This document shows positions 17,118 to 25,096 of a stretch of DNA of 45,619 bases, in pieces. The DNA comes from an uncultured Spirochaetaceae bacterium (lineage in GTDB: Bacteria; Spirochaetota; Spirochaetia; Treponematales; Treponemataceae). Position 1 is the first letter of the stretch; the number at the start of each line of letters is the position of its first letter. The notes under the pieces were generated by a model. The model saw nothing but the letters and a program-made list of their open reading frames with translations. It was not told the origin of the DNA and did not search any database. The stretch lies in the NCBI GenBank assembly GCA_902802305.1, contig CADCLG010000041.1:1-45619 (forward strand), written 5' to 3'. The translations under genes were made by a program, and so were the position numbers.

Positions 17118-17140
17118 AGTGTTATTTTGTACCCATCGCA

Positions 17141-17162
17141 CTGGAAAAACTATCAACAAAAA
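17141..17162 (-). promoter_or_regulatory. Late-promoter-like motif, copy 2
   Basis: A 22-bp stretch identical to 21333-21354; its 17-bp core (17144-17160) is also identical to 7870-7886. TTGATA on the minus strand ends 33 nt before the ATG at 17117, and TACAAAAT lies 7-14 nt before that ATG. It starts directly after a strong terminator and would drive the capsid-to-tape-measure unit. Confidence 0.7.
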
Positions 17163-17169
17163 TAAAAAA

Positions 17170-17193
17170 AAGTCCGGCATTTCTGCCGGACTT
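17170..17193 (-). terminator. Strong Rho-independent terminator
   Basis: AAGTCCGGCA, loop TTTC, TGCCGGACTT: a perfect 10-bp stem followed on the minus strand by eight T. It ends the portal-lysis unit just before late motif copy 2. Confidence 0.95.
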
Positions 17194-17220
17194 CCTCCCA
17201 CTTAAAGGCTTTTCTCCCAC

Positions 17221-17415
17221 TTATAAAGCCCTTAATCGCTCATACAAATTACCAAGAGCGTTTCCAATATGATTAACACATTTTTCACTCAAACCGCCCC
17301 TGTTATTCATCATAACCTCAGAATAAAGCTCCAGATGATACACAATATCATCAATCTTTTCCCTGATTTCAAAAGGAACGTCTTCCTCAGCTGGTAATTT
17401 TTTTTCGTCTGCCAT
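17221..17415 (-). CDS. Small helical hypothetical protein
   Basis: The start at 17415 (MADEKKLPAEED, 64 residues) is chosen because AGGAG precedes it; an upstream ATG at 17442 lacks a site. The product is acidic and largely helical (REKIDDIVYHLELYSEVMM, NHIGNALGNLYERLRAL). It is the last gene before the terminator at 17170. No family is recognised. Confidence 0.55.
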   Translation of the reverse strand: MADEKKLPAEEDVPFEIREKIDDIVYHLELYSEVMMNNRGGLSEKCVNHIGNALGNLYERLRAL

Positions 17416-17431
17416 AATAAAACTCCTAATT

Positions 17432-17755
17432 TTATTTTTCATCGAAGTTTTTCAAAAAGTACAGATTACACATTGCATGATCCAGATGACTTTTTCCACT
17501 CTCCGGATCTACCTTTTCCCCGCTCTGCCATGCCGTTAAATGTCGCATTAAGGCAGCAAAATATCTGTTCTTACCGTCAGGAACTTTCTTCCAGTTATCA
17601 CGCGCATATTTCTCCGCACCAAATGTAAGAACTTCGACACAGCCTGTTAATGCTTTCAGGTCCAGAAGCGACCAGTCCGGCTTGCCTTTATCCGCCTTAA
17701 CTCCGCATCCAGAATGAATGTCTTCCATCAGGCTTAAATCTATTTTATCACTCAT
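17432..17755 (-). CDS. dATP/dGTP diphosphohydrolase-like (MazG-fold) protein
   Basis: The 107-residue protein carries the pattern K-A-D-K-G-K-P-D-W-S-L-L, then EVLTFGAEKYARDNWKKVP, AALMRHLTAWQSGE and D-P-E-S-G-x-x-H-L-x-H-A. This is the N-terminal dATP/dGTP diphosphohydrolase-type domain found in many phages, an all-alpha NTP pyrophosphatase fold. It could remodel the nucleotide pool. It overlaps the spacer of its neighbour only by tight packing (1 bp from the endolysin gene). Confidence 0.7.
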   Translation of the reverse strand: MSDKIDLSLMEDIHSGCGVKADKGKPDWSLLDLKALTGCVEVLTFGAEKYARDNWKKVPDGKNRYFAALMRHLTAWQSGEKVDPESGKSHLDHAMCNLYFLKNFDEK

Positions 17756-17756
17756 T

Positions 17757-18164
17757 TTATTTTTTGAACCTCAAAAAACCTAAACAATTCTCTAAGCTCC
17801 GAACCTTGAATTTCACGCCGTCCTGCTTAAATCCATCCTGTTCCGCCACCAGGATAGAACAGCCATCTACAACACCCATAACTATAGCAACATGACCATA
17901 TTTATTTTTATCAGTAGGACCCCACACAGCCACATCACCAACATAAGGATTTATATATACTTTCTCAAAATATTTTTTCTCCAGAGGCATTTTTTCATAG
18001 TTCAAAAATAGATCTTTTGCACCTTCCACGCCTCCTGTATGCGGAATCCCTAGCACGTCCTGGCAAAGCTGCCGGAATAAATCAACGCATTGCGCGCCGA
18101 ATGCCTTATCATAATCACATTTTTTGCCGGTCCATTTATTCAAAAACTCGTCAATTGTCTGCAT
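17757..18164 (-). CDS. Endolysin, CHAP amidase/endopeptidase
   Basis: A 135-residue single-domain lysin. The CHAP pattern is visible: catalytic Cys26 in FGAQCVDLFR, GDVAVW (~76-81) and catalytic His91 in NKYGHVAIVMG, followed by an acidic residue (AEQDG). CHAP enzymes cut peptide bonds or amide links in peptidoglycan. No signal peptide is present, so export would need the neighbouring holin candidates. Its start overlaps the o-spanin gene by 14 bp. Confidence 0.85.
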   Translation of the reverse strand: MQTIDEFLNKWTGKKCDYDKAFGAQCVDLFRQLCQDVLGIPHTGGVEGAKDLFLNYEKMPLEKKYFEKVYINPYVGDVAVWGPTDKNKYGHVAIVMGVVDGCSILVAEQDGFKQDGVKFKVRSLENCLGFLRFKK

Positions 18165-18453
18165 CGCTTCTTACTCCTTCATAAAGCTGCTTTGTAAGCT
18201 CGTAAGCTTCCTGTGTCGCCTTATAATCAATCTTAAAGTTTTTCTGCTTTTCATAATATTCCAGCGACATCTCAACCTTTCCGGTTTCATCATTGTAACC
18301 TACATCTTCATCAGATGGCTTTGGAAATACCGGCCATACAATCTCCGGCACTACATATACAGTCTTAGTCGTCACGCAGGCTGTCAGTAATGGCATTAAA
18401 CTTATCACGGCCACTAAGCCCATCAGTTTTATGCTTTTCTTTTTCAGCTTCAT
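18151..18453 (-). CDS. o-spanin-like outer-membrane lipoprotein
   Basis: Starting at the ATG at 18453 (after AGAGG), the 100-residue protein opens with basic residues, a hydrophobic segment and a lipobox LLTAC, giving a mature N-terminal lipidated Cys. Residues beyond ~40 are soluble and helical (EYYEKQKNFKIDYKATQEAYEL). It overlaps the i-spanin gene in another frame by 89 bp, the overlapped Rz/Rz1 arrangement. It implies a Gram-negative-type (diderm) host. Confidence 0.75.
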   Translation of the reverse strand: MKLKKKSIKLMGLVAVISLMPLLTACVTTKTVYVVPEIVWPVFPKPSDEDVGYNDETGKVEMSLEYYEKQKNFKIDYKATQEAYELTKQLYEGVRSDADN

Positions 18454-18634
18454 CAAACACCTCTTTTTTAATGCGAGCTTCATTCTGAGCAAGTTCTACC
18501 TGATAACGCAGCCGCTCAGCCCTCTCATGTTCATCCTTATATTTCTGAACGTTTTTTCTCCATGCCTTAAAAAGCAGAAACACCGCCAGAAGAAGAACAA
18601 GAATCACAATGCACAAAATTAAAATAGTTTTCAC
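18365..18634 (-). CDS. i-spanin-like inner-membrane coiled-coil protein
   Basis: An 89-residue protein with an N-terminal transmembrane segment (~3-22, rich in I, L and V) and a charged coiled-coil body (KYKDEHERAERLRYQVELAQNEARI). This is the Rz-type topology. Together with the overlapping lipoprotein it would fuse the inner and outer membranes at lysis. It overlaps the upstream holin candidate by 4 bp. Confidence 0.75.
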   Translation of the reverse strand: MKTILILCIVILVLLLAVFLLFKAWRKNVQKYKDEHERAERLRYQVELAQNEARIKKEVFDEAEKEKHKTDGLSGRDKFNAITDSLRDD

Positions 18635-18927
18635 TGTAAGCCCTCCTCGTTTTCTTTCCTTGTACTCAACGCATCACTTATCGCAAAAGCTGCTTTCTGA
18701 CCAAAATTAACACCAAGATACGCCGCAGAAATCCAGAAGAAATCTTTTAATACCGCGCTGAATAAATCCACAGATTTATCAATTGCAGTTGTAATGTTTT
18801 TGATACAGCAGATTAAGACTATAACACCCACAATCAGCGTTATAATCAGCCATACCAGCCAAACAAGAAATTTCCGGCTTTGCATTTTTGAACTTTTTTC
18901 AGTCTCTGTCTTTTCCTCGTCTGCCAT
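18631..18927 (-). CDS. Holin candidate
   Basis: The start at 18927 (MADEEKTETEK, 98 residues) has AGAGG 5 nt upstream. The protein has an acidic N-terminus, a long hydrophobic stretch (~20-46: FLVWLVWLIITLIVGVIVL) and a second, weaker segment (~65-80). It is located within the lysis cassette directly upstream of the spanin pair. Holin is the best guess; holins share no sequence signature. Confidence 0.55.
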   Translation of the reverse strand: MADEEKTETEKSSKMQSRKFLVWLVWLIITLIVGVIVLICCIKNITTAIDKSVDLFSAVLKDFFWISAAYLGVNFGQKAAFAISDALSTRKENEEGLQ

Positions 18928-18936
18928 ATACACCTC

Positions 18937-19329
18937 TTATTTATGAGTAAAATAACTAATCAAACCGTTTACCGCCGAAGTAACGACGATAGTCAAAACG
19001 ATTACCCCGATTTTTTTCCATGCGGCAAGTGCATTTTCGCCGCTTTTTTTTTCCAGTTTATCAATTCTTTCCCGGATAGCATCATCACTCTTAATGCTTT
19101 TGGATATGCTTCTATCCAGCTTATCTTCCAGCTTATCCGAGTTATCCTTTATGGCCTTTATGTTTTCAGCCATAACTGGAATGTTTTTTAGGATTTCTTC
19201 ATGCTGATCTACTTTTTTTTCAATACTTTCAATTTTTGTGTTCATTTCAGTCATCTGCACAGCTGTACTCTTTGACAGTTCAAACATCTGGAGCATCAGC
19301 TCTTTATTTGTTAATCCATCAGAACCCAT
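18937..19329 (-). CDS. Coiled-coil, C-terminally anchored membrane protein of the lysis cassette
   Basis: A 130-residue protein: ~95 residues of heptad-rich coiled coil (KIESIEKKVDQHEEILKNI, RERIDKLEKKSGEN) followed by one C-terminal transmembrane segment (~106-125) and a short tail (YFTHK). This is the topology of XhlA-type lysis accessory proteins. It is the first gene of the lysis block after the portal gene. Confidence 0.6.
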   Translation of the reverse strand: MGSDGLTNKELMLQMFELSKSTAVQMTEMNTKIESIEKKVDQHEEILKNIPVMAENIKAIKDNSDKLEDKLDRSISKSIKSDDAIRERIDKLEKKSGENALAAWKKIGVIVLTIVVTSAVNGLISYFTHK

Positions 19330-19343
19330 AATGCACCTCCGTC

Positions 19344-21008
19344 TTACTCTTCGTTATTTTCGTCGTCAGAATCATTATCATTGTCATCATTCTGATTTTT
19401 TGCCGGACCGTCTCCGTCCATGCTGTAAGCAGGCTCTCCGTTATTGTTTTCAAGAATATGAGGATTAAAGCCAAGCTGGTGAGCGTAATTGATTTCTCGT
19501 TTAAGCTGAGCTGCAACTTTTCTGAATGACTTGCCGTTAATTCGGCGGCATTCATCGTCAAATGTCGTAAGACCATTATCCAGCGCATCATTCGCAGCCT
19601 TAACGTCTTTAGTTCTTTCAACGCTAGGGCGCGCAATTCCGCTCCAGGTACAGCTGAGCCATGCAGCTTTAATCTGCCATAATTTTGGATCAATAAACGC
19701 CGGAATAAATCCAGGAAGCGCAAGCATTCCGCTTAAAACCGCCTGAATAACAAACTCCTCGTAAATAATCTGACAGAAATCTTTTGCATTTTTGAAATTA
19801 CGATATTTCAAATAAACTTCAAACTCGTTATTAGCCTGACGGCTTGCAGAATAACTTGATGTAAACTTTAATTTTGCAATTTCCGGAGGAATTTCAAGCG
19901 ACCAGCATATAGCGTCAATAATCGCAGCTTCAAAAACAGAAAAATTAACATTCGGGCGATTCGTCTGGTAACTTACAACCTCTTCGCCTGGAGCAAGATC
20001 ATCAAACACCGTTCCCGGCTGCATCAGCTGAATAGGCTGGTGTCCTTTTGGTGGAACCTCAGAACCGATTCCTGTTTTTATATCGTCTTTTTTAAGCCGC
20101 TCCAAACCCATAGTCGGACGAGTTCCAAATGGAGTGTCAGGAGATTTTTTGACCGTAAACGCAATCAAAGCGTTAATTACAGCAGCGCGAAGCTCTGCAT
20201 CCTTGTATTTATCAACATCAGAAAGCATTGAAAGCACATTAGCCAGAAGCGGCTCACCGCGTACTTTGTCGCTCATTTTCTCTGAGCCATAAACCATCCA
20301 GCTTATCTGTCTGCCTGATTTCTCACCCTTTACAGGAATACGTTCAGATTTCAAAACGCCGTTTTCCGTAGTCTGCACAAAATAAGCAACATGACGGTTA
20401 TATTTATCAAGCTCAACGCCATGAATAATTCTGTTGCCATCTTTACAGGTATAATCCGCAGGAGTTCTGATATAATTTCCGTTAATCCATTGCCACATCG
20501 GAAGCCCATTCGTATGATTAACGCGTGCAACAATAATACCGTCGCCACATAAAAGAGCCTCACGCCTTACAAGCTCCTGGAACTCGCCAAAAGTCAATTC
20601 CTTGCCATAGTCAAAAAGTTCATAATTATTTGCATAAAGTGAAAATTGAGAAGTGATTAAATCGCCGTACTTAACAGCAAGATCAGACCGTTCAAGATCA
20701 TCCATTCCCGGCCACAAAACATCTTCATTCGGACTGCTGTTTGCAGTCAGTCCGGTAAAAATCTCATTGCGTAAAATGCGGCGCAAAATACCGCGAGCAT
20801 AAGGCGAATCAGTCCAAAGCTCCTGAGATTTCTGTCTCAGCATCCAGTAATCAATCGAATTAAAAACCTTAACTAAACTAAGAGAACCGCGGAATTTTTC
20901 TCCGTTCCATACAGAATTACCAGCCAGAGCCTCTATAACCATGCGCTGATATTTATTGTGAATCTCAGCTTCCCATTTCTTTCTCGATTTAAAATTAAAA
21001 ATACCCAT
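19344..21008 (-). CDS. Portal protein (lambda gpB family)
   Basis: The 554-residue protein has the lambda-type portal hallmarks: DSPYARGILRRILRNEI (~64-80), GDGIIVARV (~150), RGEPLLANVLSMLSDVDKYKDAELRAAVINA (~240-270), and SSYSASRQANNEFEVYLKYR near 385-405. The last ~25 residues are an acidic D/N/E tail. It forms the dodecameric DNA channel and terminase dock. It starts right after the gpW-like gene. Confidence 0.9.
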   Translation of the reverse strand: MGIFNFKSRKKWEAEIHNKYQRMVIEALAGNSVWNGEKFRGSLSLVKVFNSIDYWMLRQKSQELWTDSPYARGILRRILRNEIFTGLTANSSPNEDVLWPGMDDLERSDLAVKYGDLITSQFSLYANNYELFDYGKELTFGEFQELVRREALLCGDGIIVARVNHTNGLPMWQWINGNYIRTPADYTCKDGNRIIHGVELDKYNRHVAYFVQTTENGVLKSERIPVKGEKSGRQISWMVYGSEKMSDKVRGEPLLANVLSMLSDVDKYKDAELRAAVINALIAFTVKKSPDTPFGTRPTMGLERLKKDDIKTGIGSEVPPKGHQPIQLMQPGTVFDDLAPGEEVVSYQTNRPNVNFSVFEAAIIDAICWSLEIPPEIAKLKFTSSYSASRQANNEFEVYLKYRNFKNAKDFCQIIYEEFVIQAVLSGMLALPGFIPAFIDPKLWQIKAAWLSCTWSGIARPSVERTKDVKAANDALDNGLTTFDDECRRINGKSFRKVAAQLKREINYAHQLGFNPHILENNNGEPAYSMDGDGPAKNQNDDNDNDSDDENNEE

Positions 21009-21308
21009 TTAGAACCCCGGACAAATCTGAGGACATCTACTGCCCCCATTTTTCAAACGCGCTTCCAGCGTCGCTATTTCACCTAAGAGCTTTTCGCGCC
21101 TCATATAAAGATTACTTAAATCAGCACGGCTTACAGTCTGCTTATCCTGACCGGTATCAATCGTATAAGACTGAATATTTCCGTTTTTATTAAAAGCTGT
21201 TATAGCTTTTTCAATTTCGTATAAAAGAATTTTGGCATTCGTTAATTCATCTTGCCAGAAAGTCTGAGAATCCTCATTTACAACAGGACTTTTATCGTCG
21301 ATAATCAT
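21009..21308 (-). CDS. gpW-like head-tail joining protein
   Basis: A 99-residue protein with the gpW-type layout: N-terminal acidic part, helix LLYEIEKAITAF, a beta-hairpin (IQSYTIDTGQDKQTVSRADL) and helix NLYMRREKLLGEIATLEARL. Lambda gpW lies between TerL and the portal gene, as here. It is the first gene of its unit. The ATG at 21308 has no ribosome site and lies 34 nt after the TTGATA of late motif copy 3. Confidence 0.8.
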   Translation of the reverse strand: MIIDDKSPVVNEDSQTFWQDELTNAKILLYEIEKAITAFNKNGNIQSYTIDTGQDKQTVSRADLSNLYMRREKLLGEIATLEARLKNGGSRCPQICPGF

Positions 21309-21332
21309 ACAGTCTATTATTAACCTGAAAAA

Positions 21333-21371
21333 CTGGAAAAACTATCAACAAAAACTTGATAGTTTTTCCAG
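21333..21371. promoter_or_regulatory. Divergent late-promoter-like motifs, copies 3 and 4
   Basis: CTGGAAAAACTATCAA (21333-21348) and TTGATAGTTTTTCCAG (21356-21371) are perfect 16-bp inverted arms separated by 7 nt. The left arm faces the gpW-portal unit (minus), the right arm faces the gene at 21396 (plus). In both directions 34 nt separate TTGATA from the start codon. AT-rich hexamers (TAATAAT, CATAAT) lie before each start. Confidence 0.75.
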
Positions 21372-21395
21372 GAAAACCGCCGCCATAATAAAGCC

Positions 21396-22097
21396 ATGTA
21401 TTCCGGCTATAAGATGGTCATAGATGACCCCTCAAAGTTCCATTTACTCACAGAAGATATGCAGAAAACCATGTTAAAAGCAGCAGCCGCAACCGTAAAT
21501 GTTCAGGCTTTTCTTACTCGCAAAAATGCAGTTCAAACCTTTCATACAGATTTCACTCTAAGAAATGACTTTACTGAAAAATCTATTTATGTAGCACAAG
21601 CTCCTAAAGAAGCAATGAGTTTCTCAGAAATTGAAAGTCATGTAGGCGCATTAGATAGAGCTTCATATCTTGAACGTCAGGAGACCGGCGGCACACATAA
21701 ACCAACAAACGGCGGTCAGCTTTCAATTCCAACAATCGCAGCTCGTTCTGGAAGTAGACGTAAGCCAGTTGAAGACTCAATGTACCGTAGAAAAGTTAAT
21801 AAAAAGATTATTAAATACAACCCATACCACAAAGGCACTGGAAAATCCGCGCTTGTATCAGCCGCAGAAGTTGCCTATGAGCAGAAGAAATTTCTCAAAT
21901 ACAATAAAAACATATACCGCGTAACCAGCTTTACCAAGTCCGGCGACAATATCAAGTTTAATCTCCAGATGATCTATTTCCGCGGCAAATCAGAAACGCA
22001 GACAAAAGCTACTCACTGGCTCACCGAAGCTAGCTTAAAGCCCGCCCAGGATGCACAGGCAATTTTTAATTCTCAAATGAATAAGCTCGATAAATAA
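21396..22097 (+). CDS. Virion-assembly protein candidate on the opposite strand (minor tail Z-like?)
   Basis: A 233-residue basic protein, the only plus-strand gene in the late half. It has a helical N-terminus (TEDMQKTMLKAAAATVNVQAFLTRKNAV), the conserved-looking FTLRNDFTEKSIYV stretch, basic segments (RRKVNKKIIKYNP) and a C-terminal helix. The flavour recalls lambda gpZ-type tail completion proteins, but I cannot confirm the family. It is expressed from the inverted late motif, so it should be late. No ribosome site precedes the first ATG; later ATGs at 21414 and 21426 are possible. Confidence 0.6.
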   Translation: MYSGYKMVIDDPSKFHLLTEDMQKTMLKAAAATVNVQAFLTRKNAVQTFHTDFTLRNDFTEKSIYVAQAPKEAMSFSEIESHVGALDRASYLERQETGGTHKPTNGGQLSIPTIAARSGSRRKPVEDSMYRRKVNKKIIKYNPYHKGTGKSALVSAAEVAYEQKKFLKYNKNIYRVTSFTKSGDNIKFNLQMIYFRGKSETQTKATHWLTEASLKPAQDAQAIFNSQMNKLDK

Positions 22098-22099
22098 AA

Positions 22100-22125
22100 A
22101 AACTCCAGCCGCCGAGCTGGAGTTT
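22100..22125. terminator. Bidirectional terminator between convergent genes
   Basis: AAACTCCAGC and GCTGGAGTTT form a 10-bp perfect stem with a 6-nt loop. The minus strand continues with TTTTTTATTT, so it is strong for the packaging unit and weaker for the plus-strand gene that ends at 22097. Confidence 0.85.
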
Positions 22126-22155
22126 AACAAGAAGACACAAAAATGCAGAACAAAT

Positions 22156-22470
22156 TTATGTCGCTTTATTTATAACATGATTTTGCGCATTTTGCAACCA
22201 TTTCAGAAAATCATCGCTAGGATTCGCTTTTTCCATTCTCTCACAGAAATCCTCGCATTTCACAAAAAACTTCACGCAGTTAAACTTTTTCAGAAACTTC
22301 ACGTCGCAGACATTCAAACCGTAATTTTTCACCAGCTCGCAAAAACTGCATTCAAGCCCGCTCATTTCATTCCAGCGCATTGTTTCCCCAATCACCGGAT
22401 AATCATGCAGCAGCAGTTCTTTTTCAAAAGCAATATAAAATTGCAGGCTCTCCTTGTCGCTTCGTGTCAT
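22156..22470 (-). CDS. Hypothetical protein after TerL
   Basis: A 104-residue protein with several Cys (ECSFCELV, CVKFFVKCEDFCERM) and mixed helix/strand content. It follows the TerL gene by 8 bp and is the last gene of the packaging unit. Function is unknown; the Cys residues are not spaced like a clear zinc ribbon. Confidence 0.55.
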   Translation of the reverse strand: MTRSDKESLQFYIAFEKELLLHDYPVIGETMRWNEMSGLECSFCELVKNYGLNVCDVKFLKKFNCVKFFVKCEDFCERMEKANPSDDFLKWLQNAQNHVINKAT

Positions 22471-22478
22471 ATTCTCCC

Positions 22479-24458
22479 CTAATCCATCGTAAACATCCCG
22501 TAAGCTGCATAATTCCAGAATGCGCTCCAGTCAAGCATATTGCCCTGGAGTTCATTTCGGCAGATAGAATCCGCAAAAATTTCCAGAGCTGCAAGATTGT
22601 AAACGTAAGTATCAAAACCGTGATTCGCAGCTCCAGGCTTCGCTCTCCATACGGTCCTGATATATTTATTCGTCCGCTTGTCGTATTCCTCAACCTTTTC
22701 CTCAGCCTCAAACATTCTGAAATAATCATCATGGAAATTGTCAGGAAAATTCGGGAACCAGTCCGGCTGCTTCGTTCCCTCATCCCATTGCAGCATATTC
22801 ATAGCACGCGAAATTCTGTCTTTAAGTTTTCCGGTATTGATATGATATGCCAGCGGCAAGCCGATAGCTTCAAGTGTTTTCCGATTGAAAAGCTGGTAAG
22901 TCTCGCCATTCTTAATCCAGTCAGAACCTTTGCAGGCATAAACTCCGGCAGTGAAACGAGCGCAGAACGCATAAACCCAGTCAGTATAATGACCACTATC
23001 CACAAGAGTAATCGCAATTTTGTATTTTTTGCCGTCATCAGCAACAAAAGTTGTATTTTCTATGTATTCCGCGAGCCTATCCCATACACCGTAAAAATCT
23101 TCCGTCGGACCGTCAAACTTCTGAAAATCCACAGTCCAGGTAACACCGCGATCAGAAAATCCCTTAGTATCAACGTAAAGACATTCCTTCTGAACATCCA
23201 CCGCACAGGTAATAATCCAGATAGGACTTCCTGCATCCTCGACCGCCATTTTATTCGGAACCTTGCCGCGCGCAAAACCATACCGCTTATGCAGCAACGC
23301 TTTTTCGCGCCTGATCTGTTCGTTCTGTTCCCGGAACGGTAACCCCTGCTTCAAATTGCGGAAAGCTCTGTACCCCTCTTTGTCTTTAATCCTGTTGTTT
23401 TTAATGTCCCAGCATTTCGCCCAGGCAATAACAAAATCTTCCCATGAAAACATTCCCGGAGGATTATAAATCGGCGAAAGATGATAACTTCGCGCATCCT
23501 TTTCATCGCTTTTTTTAGTCGGCCGCCATTCGCCCTTTTCCATGATAATTGCCTTATCATAGTTTTTCATAATCTTGCCGCAATACGGACATTTATATCC
23601 TACAGTTTCCAGCTTCGGCTGAAAGTTTTCGTCATTTTCCCAAACAATACCACCAATCTGATTATCATGCCCCTCATCCCATACAGCCCATTCAAGCGGC
23701 TGCATTTCACCACAGTATTTGCAAGGCACAAAAAATCGGCGTTCATCGCCTAGCTGATAAAGTCTCCAGATTTTAGAAGTCTGTTCTACCGTCGGAGTAG
23801 AACCAAAATAGATTTTTCTCGTTGAAGGGTAAGCATCAGAACGCGCAATCGCAAGATCTTCCATCGTTCCTTCGCCCTTAATGTTCTCGCTCATACCGTC
23901 AAGCTCATCAACAAGAATTATTTTATACGAAAAGTTTCGGAACCTGTTACCGGACCGGCCGCCGACAGCATGAAGATAACCGCCCGGAAATTCCTTTTTG
24001 AATGAAGTATCACCGGTATTTCTCGCGCCGGCAGCTTTTTTAGTCTGAGCAAAAATCTTGTTACGCAAACCCGAAGTATCAATCATTCGGTCAATTTTCG
24101 TATCCATTGCCAGCTTTGCCATACCCTCATCAGGCAAAACATAGAGCATTGGAGCCGGATTACAACCGATACCGTAAAGCATGACAGTTTCCAGAATTGC
24201 CGTAGTTGCTCCAAGCTGATTGCCCTTCATAATGTAAACTTTATGAATCGGACTTTCAGGGCTGAAATTATCAACAATCTCTTTAAAATACGGAAACTGC
24301 TTAAAAGAAAACTTACCCGGAAACGGTGTCAGGTCCGCAGCCATATAGCGCACCTGACAAACATAATCACTAGGTTTCAGATAATTTCTTTTAGCAGTTA
24401 AAGCAATAAAGCTCTTTTTGAGAAAATCAATATCCGCCTGATTTATTACGCACTTCAA
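22479..24458 (-). CDS. Terminase large subunit (GpA family)
   Basis: The 659-residue motor-nuclease has the GpA layout: Q-motif region PFPGKFSFKQFPYFKEI (~45-62), a deviant Walker A GNQLGATT (79-86), Walker B ILVDELD (180-186), a Zn-binding module (CKYCGE ~240 and CPYCGK ~283) and a nuclease domain (VDVQKECLYVD, LVDSGHYTDWVY, W.G.KPG). The family cuts cos sites in lambda. It overlaps the upstream lipase gene by 4 bp. Confidence 0.93.
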   Translation of the reverse strand: MKCVINQADIDFLKKSFIALTAKRNYLKPSDYVCQVRYMAADLTPFPGKFSFKQFPYFKEIVDNFSPESPIHKVYIMKGNQLGATTAILETVMLYGIGCNPAPMLYVLPDEGMAKLAMDTKIDRMIDTSGLRNKIFAQTKKAAGARNTGDTSFKKEFPGGYLHAVGGRSGNRFRNFSYKIILVDELDGMSENIKGEGTMEDLAIARSDAYPSTRKIYFGSTPTVEQTSKIWRLYQLGDERRFFVPCKYCGEMQPLEWAVWDEGHDNQIGGIVWENDENFQPKLETVGYKCPYCGKIMKNYDKAIIMEKGEWRPTKKSDEKDARSYHLSPIYNPPGMFSWEDFVIAWAKCWDIKNNRIKDKEGYRAFRNLKQGLPFREQNEQIRREKALLHKRYGFARGKVPNKMAVEDAGSPIWIITCAVDVQKECLYVDTKGFSDRGVTWTVDFQKFDGPTEDFYGVWDRLAEYIENTTFVADDGKKYKIAITLVDSGHYTDWVYAFCARFTAGVYACKGSDWIKNGETYQLFNRKTLEAIGLPLAYHINTGKLKDRISRAMNMLQWDEGTKQPDWFPNFPDNFHDDYFRMFEAEEKVEEYDKRTNKYIRTVWRAKPGAANHGFDTYVYNLAALEIFADSICRNELQGNMLDWSAFWNYAAYGMFTMD

Positions 24459-25096
24459 ATTCCGCTCATCCTCACATTATCATATAAACTTTCATCACCA
24501 TAAATGCAGTGGTAAATATCGCCTCTGAATAATTTGAAAATGCAGAAACCGCTTCCGATTTTATCTTTGTGAATCATTCTGTAACCAGGAAGCGGAACGC
24601 AAAGCGGCACAACATCATTAACATGAACATACTGCCAGGCATCAGAAATACAACTTTTCACATATTCCCAAGTCTTACGCCCCCATAAAGGTTTAGGCGC
24701 GCCGAATGTAATAACATAAGGCTTAATATGAGTTCTGTAATGAAAATCCTCAGCTGCAAGAACGCTCATTGCGCCGCCATAACTCCAACCGCAGATTTCA
24801 ACCCTGTAATTTTTATGAACCTGAACCGCACGAATAAGCGCATCCATAACAAGATCATTGCAGCTTTTCCAGGCATTACCCCAGCCGCGCGCTACCTTCA
24901 TGCAGCTTTCCTGCTTTTTGTAAATCTTCACCGGAAAATCAAAATTATTATGCCAGTCTCTATCCGTTGTAGATTCTTCAAACAAAAGCCTTACAGTTTT
25001 TTCATCATCGTAAACTTTAACAGCCCAGTCCACATCATCGCCGCTTTTCGTGTACTGAGTTTTTTTAATTTCCTCGTAAAGTTCATTCGGCTTCAT
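24455..25096 (-). CDS. Class 3 lipase-like alpha/beta hydrolase
   Basis: Start at 25096 because GGAGGAAAAGGAAA precedes it (213 residues). The triad is readable: nucleophile Ser105 in GWSYGGAMSVLAA, Asp161 in HVNDVVPL and His196 in DIYHCIYG, with FGAPKPL between, as in fungal-type class 3 lipases. Such an enzyme is not part of known packaging machines although it sits between HNH and TerL genes and is translationally coupled to TerL. It could act on host membrane lipid at lysis or in lysogeny; substrate unknown. Confidence 0.75.
   Translation of the reverse strand: MKPNELYEEIKKTQYTKSGDDVDWAVKVYDDEKTVRLLFEESTTDRDWHNNFDFPVKIYKKQESCMKVARGWGNAWKSCNDLVMDALIRAVQVHKNYRVEICGWSYGGAMSVLAAEDFHYRTHIKPYVITFGAPKPLWGRKTWEYVKSCISDAWQYVHVNDVVPLCVPLPGYRMIHKDKIGSGFCIFKLFRGDIYHCIYGDESLYDNVRMSGI

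Noticed and set aside
22380..23342. Long open frame on the plus strand inside the terminase gene
   Set aside because: Shadow frame opposite a well-supported TerL; no ribosome site and no recognisable protein features.
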